Source: Haliotis asinina
Lineage: Eukaryota > Mollusca > Gastropoda > Lepetellida > Haliotidae
Direction: 5' to 3'
Length of the DNA stretch: 64,000 nucleotides
NCBI RefSeq assembly: GCF_037392515.1
Contig: NC_090291.1
Location: 37,347,001-37,411,000 of the forward strand
Below, one piece after another: positions 59,701 through 64,000 of this stretch. A model generated the notes under the pieces. It was not told where the DNA came from, made no database searches, and saw only the letters and a program-made list of their open reading frames with translations. The translations under genes and the position numbers were made by a program. Position 1 is the stretch's first letter, and the number at the start of each line of letters is the position of its first letter.

Positions 59701-60124
59701 GGGCGACGACCCCAAGAAGACCCTCTTCTTCATCGTTAAGAGAAAAGAGGGAGGTCAGATGTATTGGCAGCTCGGCTACCCAATCATATTTCTGTACAAG
59801 CTGTTTCTCGCCACGGGTGAACAGCGCTACCTGGATTACTCCAAGAAGGTGGCCGACTTTGCACACTCATGCCATAACGACGTTCTCACCTATGAGAAGA
59901 GCCACAAGGTGATGTACGGAACGGGACTTCTCGCTGCGGCCACAAAGGAGGAGAAGTATAAGAACATGGCGGAGACAATCGCCGACAGCATCCTCGGGCA
60001 TCAAGGTGAAGATGGCCGCTTCTTGCCAGAGTGCCCGATTCTAGATATATTTGATCAGACATCAGAAAACGCGGGTTGGTACAGAGAAATGTTTGTGGAA
60101 TTTGATGTGTTTGAGCAGGATTAG
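56719..60124 (+). CDS. uncharacterised 351-aa protein, probable alpha/alpha-toroid fold
   Basis: Three coding exons (56719-57080, 57673-57818, 59577-60124) join cleanly: TTTCAA/GTAGGT to CTCCAG/ATATCTG (phase 2), then TTGGAG/GTAGTT to ACGCAG/ACATGG (phase 1). The start ATG has a good context (CAAGATGG) just after the acceptor. There is no signal peptide or membrane helix, so it is probably cytosolic. The protein is made of aromatic-rich paired helices: WHVTYNWPYVNAWICMAAQ (90-108), SSCIFLNSHLGFTCLFF (152-168), YWQLGYPIIFLYKLFLATG (232-250) and HKVMYGTGLLAAATKEEKY (279-297). Acidic/aromatic loops (FNWCEPYD 134-141, EGWGDDP 209-215) come between. That pattern resembles six-hairpin sugar epimerases or lyases (AGE and GH88-like folds), but I recognise no catalytic signature and assign no reaction. 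The frame is intact. AATAAA at 60641-60646 (or ATTAAA at 60182) could end the transcript. Confidence 0.85.
57310..57655 (+). repeat. two decayed SINE pieces in intron 1 of the coding region
   Basis: A weak 270-bp repeat (57310-57450: TGCTTGTCGTAAGAGGTAAC, TCGCTGACCAGGTTGATGCA) and a tRNA-derived SINE piece (57555-57655: AGTTCGATTCCCC, GTGATATTGCC). Confidence 0.5.
58386..58905 (+). repeat. 104-bp tandem array, 5 near-identical copies
   Basis: Units start GGCTGGTCAGGCCCTGACAA at 58386, 58490, 58594, 58698 and 58802. They are nearly identical; CACGCTGG versus CACGCAGG separates the outer from the inner copies. The first unit has a different short run before it and the last carries a small insertion (CCCGTGATTTTAG). 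Each unit contains the palindrome TCAGGCCCTGA. It lies within the last intron of the 351-aa gene and its uniformity implies recent expansion or homogenisation. Confidence 0.93.
58915..59105 (+). repeat. 270-bp SINE-like repeat with AACC tail
   Basis: GGTCAGGCTCGCTGACTAG, GAATTGTCTGGTTCAGACTC and ACAGACCGCCACCATGTAGC are present. The tail reads GGGCCGCATTAAGCATCAGC and then (CAAC)n rather than (CTCA)n. Confidence 0.75.
59186..59484. mobile_element. MITE with TTAA at both ends (piggyBac-like target)
   Basis: TTAA at 59186-59189 is followed by AGGAGAATACGAACG; the right end is GTATTCTCCT followed by TTAA at 59481-59484. The inverted ends match over about 14 bp, and the 299-bp element has no transposase. 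TTAA duplication is the hallmark of piggyBac-type elements. The interior contains a CRE/E-box-like segment (TGACGTCACGGGCGG, GGTCACGTGAGC) that is unusual for this AT-rich intron. It ends about 90 bp before the last exon. Confidence 0.7.
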
Positions 60125-60274
60125 GTTCACCTGTAAACACGTGTGTTGCTATGACAATATCTATACCTTTTTCCTTCCATATATTAAAGGGAAATGAGAA
60201 AATGGAAGAGTCCGAACTCCAAGAGTTTGTTGTCCGCATACAATTAGCTTGTTAGTTTGTGACGAAATGTTCTG

Positions 60275-60355
60275 CTTCAACAAGGTCTAATTATTTCCAG
60301 ACCGATGGCATATGGCTGGAATATTGTTGATTGCGGTGTAAAACTAAACTCACTA
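60275..60355 (+). repeat. 270-bp SINE-like repeat, 3' fragment
   Basis: TATTTCCAGACCGATGGCAT, GGAATATTGTTGATTGCGG and TGTAAAACTAAACTCACT are in the presumed 3' untranslated region of the 351-aa gene. Confidence 0.7.
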
Positions 60356-60374
60356 ACACATGTAAACAGCTTTT

Positions 60375-60379
<5 letters not shown>

Positions 60380-60440
<61 letters not shown>
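60380..60440 (+). repeat. (GT)n microsatellite
   Basis: About 30 GT dinucleotides without interruption. Confidence 0.95.
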
Positions 60441-60444
<4 letters not shown>

Positions 60445-60640
60445 ATATGTTCCAGTCATTGTTTAAATAAGGCAATTTTTAAATTGATTGTAAAATGCCT
60501 AAAATGGTCAATTAATTGACAAGCAATTTACAAATTTCCTGATTTCACACACGGACCATGAGATATACATGAAACAGAGCTACTATATATTGAGCGGCGT
60601 CACCTTGTCAGGTTGGCCTGTATGGATCTTACATGTGTCC

Positions 60641-60646
60641 AATAAA
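60641..60646 (+). terminator. candidate polyadenylation signal
   Basis: AATAAA about 520 bp after the stop of the 351-aa gene. The earlier variant ATTAAA at 60182-60187 is an alternative. Position only. Confidence 0.35.
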
Positions 60647-60659
60647 TCCACTATTCACA

Positions 60660-61065
60660 AATTTACTTGAGTGCTTTTTACGAATCTATCTAGTTATGTA
60701 TATGGTTACATATTGACTTCAAAGGTGCCCCGGTAGTCCAGGTAGCGCTTCGTTTGTCGTTTCTTGGTTTCTTGGACCATATTTCGCAATGCAGAGTTAT
60801 GTCCCACATTTGCGCCAGGATCCACTGATTGTGTGTGAATCCAAACTTCCCACTTGATAGCAATCTTTGGTTTATCAACACGATATTCATGCTGATAAAA
60901 CCCACAGTGCGCCGTTTTATCAGTCCAATACAACCTTAGCACTAAGACTACCATTAGCCTATGTTGTGGTATGGGAGCTATATCTTAGCTATATGACATC
61001 GTCTATGTTGAAGTAGCCTCTTTTATCTGATAAGTGCCCGCGAGCTTTAAAAGTCATCCTCATCG
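60660..61065. other. gene-free stretch
   Basis: A foldback-MITE relic may be present around 60935-60995 (CAACCTTAGCACTAAGACTA). Nothing else recognised. Confidence 0.3.
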
Positions 61066-61350
61066 ACCCATGAAGGTCACGGGGTAGAATAGGCCTTCAG
61101 CAACCCATGCTTTCCATAAAAGGCGACTATGCTTGTCGTAAGAGGCGACTAACGGGATCGGGTGGTCAGGTTCGCTGACTTGGTTGACACATGTCATCGG
61201 TTCCCAATTGCGCAGATCGATGCTCATGTTCTTGATCACTGGATTGTCTGGTCCGGACTCGATTATTTACAGACTGCCGCCATATAGCTGGAATATTGCT
61301 GAGTGCGGCGTAAAACTAAACTCACTCACTCACTCACTCACTCACTCACT
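61066..61350 (+). repeat. 270-bp SINE-like repeat, best plus copy
   Basis: Complete from ACCCATGAAGGTCACGGGGT, through AACGGGATCGGGTGGTCAGG, TTCCCAATTGCGCAGATCGA and GATTGTCTGGTCCGGACTCG, to GAGTGCGGCGTAAAACTAAA and about eight CTCA units. It is the least diverged copy in the window. Confidence 0.92.
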
Positions 61351-61497
61351 AAAGTCATCAAACTCAGACCCGGCGGTTACTACGGGGTGGCTCTTATTGG
61401 AGATCCGGCGCCTAGATTCAACGGAAATAACTGGGAAACTTAAGAAACTTTCAATACACATTCTCGAAGTGACATCCTCGACTTCGTGATATAACGG

Positions 61498-61620
61498 GCC
61501 GGTTGGTTTAGCCTTGTGGTTAAAGCGTTCGCTCGTCGCGGGCTCGATTCCCCCACATGGGTACATTACTCGAAGCCCATTTCAGATGTTGCTGGGATTT
61601 TGCTAAAAAAACTAGTTTCA
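61498..61620 (+). repeat. tRNA-derived SINE, partly deleted
   Basis: TTAGCCTTGTGGTTAAAGCG, then a shortened GTCGCGGGCTCGATTCCCC; the body is truncated after TTGCTGGGATTTTGCTAAA. Confidence 0.75.
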
Positions 61621-62837
61621 CCCGAATAAATTGTGATTCGCAATTTTATAATGATACTAATAGTGGATTTCTATTGCGCTTTTTCCATACTTGGTATTAT
61701 GCTCAAGGCGCAGTGAAGATTGATCAGAAGAAGGTTTGGCGGAAAAGATGGGTTTTGATAGATGGTTTGAAGGTAGAACAAGTTTTACATGGCGGACATC
61801 AAGGAAAACAACACGAAGTTAGAATATTTTGTGTTCACCTGAACGTAATATCGTTTTGGAGACGTTACGTCTACCATGACAGCTCCTGAGTTTGCACGGG
61901 ACGGTCATCTACAGTGATGCCATATAAACCAGACACCCGTCCTCTGTTAGTGCATCACCAATAGCGATAAACAATGCTTGGGGTAGATGGACGGACGCCA
62001 GCGACAGAACGACAGGGAACACCAGATATCGGCTTCACCCACTGCACCCATGTGGAAAAGCAGGTCTGGACCTTGAGTGAACGCTTGAACTACCAGGCTT
62101 CCGCGAACCCTACTCCAGTGGTCTCGTGGAGAGCCCGATTGTCAGAACCCTGCGTTTGCCATAACAGGCTACTTCGGGGTGAGCAGTTTCGTTGAATTGA
62201 GTGATGCATGACACCGTATCCCCACTGTGGAGATCGATAGTCAATCACAGGATTTTCTGGTCCAGACTTGACTATTTGAAGATCCCGTCTTATCACGGGT
62301 TCAAATCACTGTTTTGACAATATCTAAAAAAATAAAAATCTAATCTACACTTGTCCAATCGTCTATTGTTTCATGTGTTATGATTCAAGTATATTTCAAA
62401 TTGGAATGAAATGGGTGAAGAAACGATTTTTTCAAAACCGCAGCACTCATTACATTAAATACAGGTTTGTTTTGTTTTGTTTTGTTTTCAAAATCTTATG
62501 ATGCCATTAGAATGAATTGTTAAACAATCCTGTTATCCCTGTCGTAATGAAAGAAGGACGTTCTACTAAAAACTTCATATTTTCATATGCAAATTTATGA
62601 CGAAACAAAAATTACCCGAATCCATATTTTGTGAAAACGAGTTAAGCCAGTCAAATTTATCCCTGTCTGTATAGTGTTATGTTTATCGGATGCAAGTGAG
62701 TAACCTTGACCGACCTAACGTGTTATCTGTCTAGGGTCACCGCTAGGACAGACTGGAACAACCTTGACCCTGATCTGACTGACTCTTTTCATACAAACAT
62801 AATGGACATGCCCGCTTCGTGTGGACATGTGCATTAT
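61621..62837. other. repeat-derived stretch
   Basis: 61640-61890 resembles a dispersed repeat (TATTGCGCTTTTTCCATACT, GCTCAAGGCGCA) and carries a chance 110-codon frame. A minus tRNA-derived SINE relic lies at 62008-62105 and a 270-bp repeat fragment at 62205-62285. The rest is AT-rich with a TTTTG run at 62468-62488. Confidence 0.4.
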
Positions 62838-62985
62838 GAGTGAGAGCGTTTAATTCTACGCAGCCATCAGCAATATATCGGCTATATGACTGCGGTCTGT
62901 AAATAATCAGTCCGGATCAAACAATCAAGTGATCAACAGCATGAGCTTCAATCTAGGCAATTTAGATACGCTGTCCATTCGGTAA
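62838..62985 (-). repeat. 270-bp SINE-like repeat, partial
   Basis: ATGAGTGAGAGCGTTTAATT tail side, then ACTGCGGTCTGTAAATAATC and ATCAACAGCATGAGCTTCAA. Confidence 0.75.
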
Positions 62986-63164
62986 CAAAAGACATACTAT
63001 CATGTATATGTGAAAGGGAGACAACTTCCATTTCCGGTCCAAATCATGCCCTCGTAATAGGTGTAACGTATCATGGATTGTTTCAAACGTTCGAAACTTA
63101 GCTTCAATTCCCGTTGGATTCTAACTTGGTTGATTGTTTATTGCAAGAGCTTACGATCCCAAAT

Positions 63165-63335
63165 CATAACGCGTGACTATGGTTAAACGCCGCTTTAATC
63201 AATGTTCAATACTATATCACGGCAATGGAAACCATAAATGGGCTTCACACATTGCATCTACGTGGGGAATTGAACCTGGGTCTTCAGCGTAGCGAGCGAA
63301 CGCTTTAACCACTAAGCTACCCTACCATCCCAAGT
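63165..63335 (-). repeat. tRNA-derived SINE
   Basis: Minus copy with GGGCTTCACACATTGCATCT, GGGGAATTGAACCTGGGTCT and an intact reversed head CTTTAACCACTAAGCTACCC. Confidence 0.85.
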
Positions 63336-63369
63336 AATGGCGGAAGCCCGATAATACTGGACGTAACAT

Positions 63370-63510
63370 TTCATTCATGACACAACTGCGTTGATTAATG
63401 TTCATCATGTTGATCAGTGGATTATCTAGTCCAAACCTGATAACTTATGACGACTGTCATATAGCTGGAATATTGCTGCGTGCGGCGTTAAACAACAAAC
63501 AGTTAAACAC
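63370..63510 (+). repeat. 270-bp SINE-like repeat with alternative tail
   Basis: GTTGATCAGTGGATTATCTA and TCATATAGCTGGAATATTGC are followed by GCGGCGTTAAACAACAAACA rather than the TAAAACTAAACTCACTCA tail. Confidence 0.75.
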
Positions 63511-63683
63511 TTTTGGATGACACTACTTCCTTGACAACAGTGTCAAAGGGTTTTCAGTTGAACGAGTATCTGCTCGCATACTAGATTATATTCATCTGAT
63601 AAAGGAAGAAGGAAGGTCGCATTAACAAAGTCTGTTGTGAGTCTGTTGATCTGGCTGAGGTCGCCACAAACGTCGGGGTCAAG

Positions 63684-63734
63684 ATGGAGATATCTACCTC
63701 CAATAACTGTCCTCGTTCGTCTACACTACTCTAC
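63684..63734 (+). CDS. possible first coding exon of a further gene
   Basis: An ATG in a good context (TCAAGATGG) opens a 17-codon frame (MEISTSNNCPRSSTLLY) that runs directly into a consensus donor GTGAGT at 63735. If real, the gene continues off the right end. The peptide is too short to recognise, and ATG plus donor can occur by chance. Confidence 0.27.
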
Positions 63735-63740
63735 GTGAGT

Positions 63741-64000
63741 AACAGATTTAGGTCCCTTTTAATCTTCTTTCTATGTTCATTCACATTTGTCAGAAATGAA
63801 AGCAAATGTCATTTGAAGTTTTACTAGGCTTTAACACTGCATTAAAATAGGAAATAGGTATCGGCCGACAAAACTGACCTTAACGATTGACTCGCCTTTG
63901 CATGTGTTTATGACGGGCGCCAGGAGAAGGATACGATCACCTATTCGCGAACACCCGATATCATCATTGATTGATATCAAATATAAAAGAATGCTCATGA
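63741..64000. other. right edge, nothing recognised
   Basis: Would be intron of the candidate gene starting at 63684. No element or exon seen. Confidence 0.3.

Noticed and set aside
61557-61889. 110-codon frame with a PH-domain-like KKVWRKRWVLI stretch
   Set aside because: It begins in a SINE and runs through what looks like a dispersed repeat (GCGCTTTTTCCATACT). The resemblance is short and isolated.
1-64000. CRISPR array, bacterial operon or retrovirus-like element
   Set aside because: The tandem arrays are contiguous with no unique spacers, and no reverse transcriptase, integrase, capsid or long terminal repeat was seen.

Overview
The window looks like nuclear DNA of a marine gastropod, most likely an abalone (Haliotis). 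The basis is intron-split animal genes, AT-rich spacers, and dozens of dispersed copies of two SINE-like repeats with a (CTCA)n/(TGAG)n tail, which I associate with abalone. The genus call is from memory plus inference; no search was run. I see no bacterial operon, CRISPR array, rRNA gene, free-standing tRNA gene or retrovirus-like element.

Layout. 1-8.2 kb: a 30-bp minisatellite at the left edge, then repeat-rich DNA that is probably intron of EEPD1. The first coding exon of EEPD1 lies at 8181-7217 on the minus strand, so the rest of the gene should lie beyond the left end. 8.2-40 kb: no confident gene. It holds SINEs, several terminal-inverted-repeat elements (14807-15271, 25415-26032, 27165-27622, 31460-31613), a G-rich ~54-bp minisatellite of about 23 copies (12535-13790), and two weak minus-strand exon candidates.

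40-50.5 kb: a tandem segmental duplication. Unit A (about 40.0-46.78 kb) carries an intact two-exon glycosyltransferase family 92 gene (42444-44358, 464 aa, type II membrane protein). Unit B (about 46.8-50.5 kb) has lost the gene body and keeps only its last 69 codons, joined to a short inverted copy of upstream DNA. A ~270-bp direct repeat brackets the gene in A and recurs in B. Comparing A with B gives an empty site for one SINE.

55.6-60.7 kb: a plus-strand gene with a TATA box, a noncoding first exon and three coding exons, giving an intact 351-aa cytosolic protein that looks like an alpha/alpha-toroid fold. Its introns hold a very uniform 104-bp tandem array and a TTAA-flanked inverted-repeat element. 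60.7-64 kb: SINEs, then a possible first coding exon of another gene at 63684.

The three genes share no evident pathway: EEPD1 is a membrane-linked nuclease-fold protein, GT92 a secretory-pathway glycosyltransferase, and the 351-aa protein has no known function. The most informative parts are the rearranged GT92 duplication, the uncharacterised 351-aa gene, and nested repeats that define element ends exactly.
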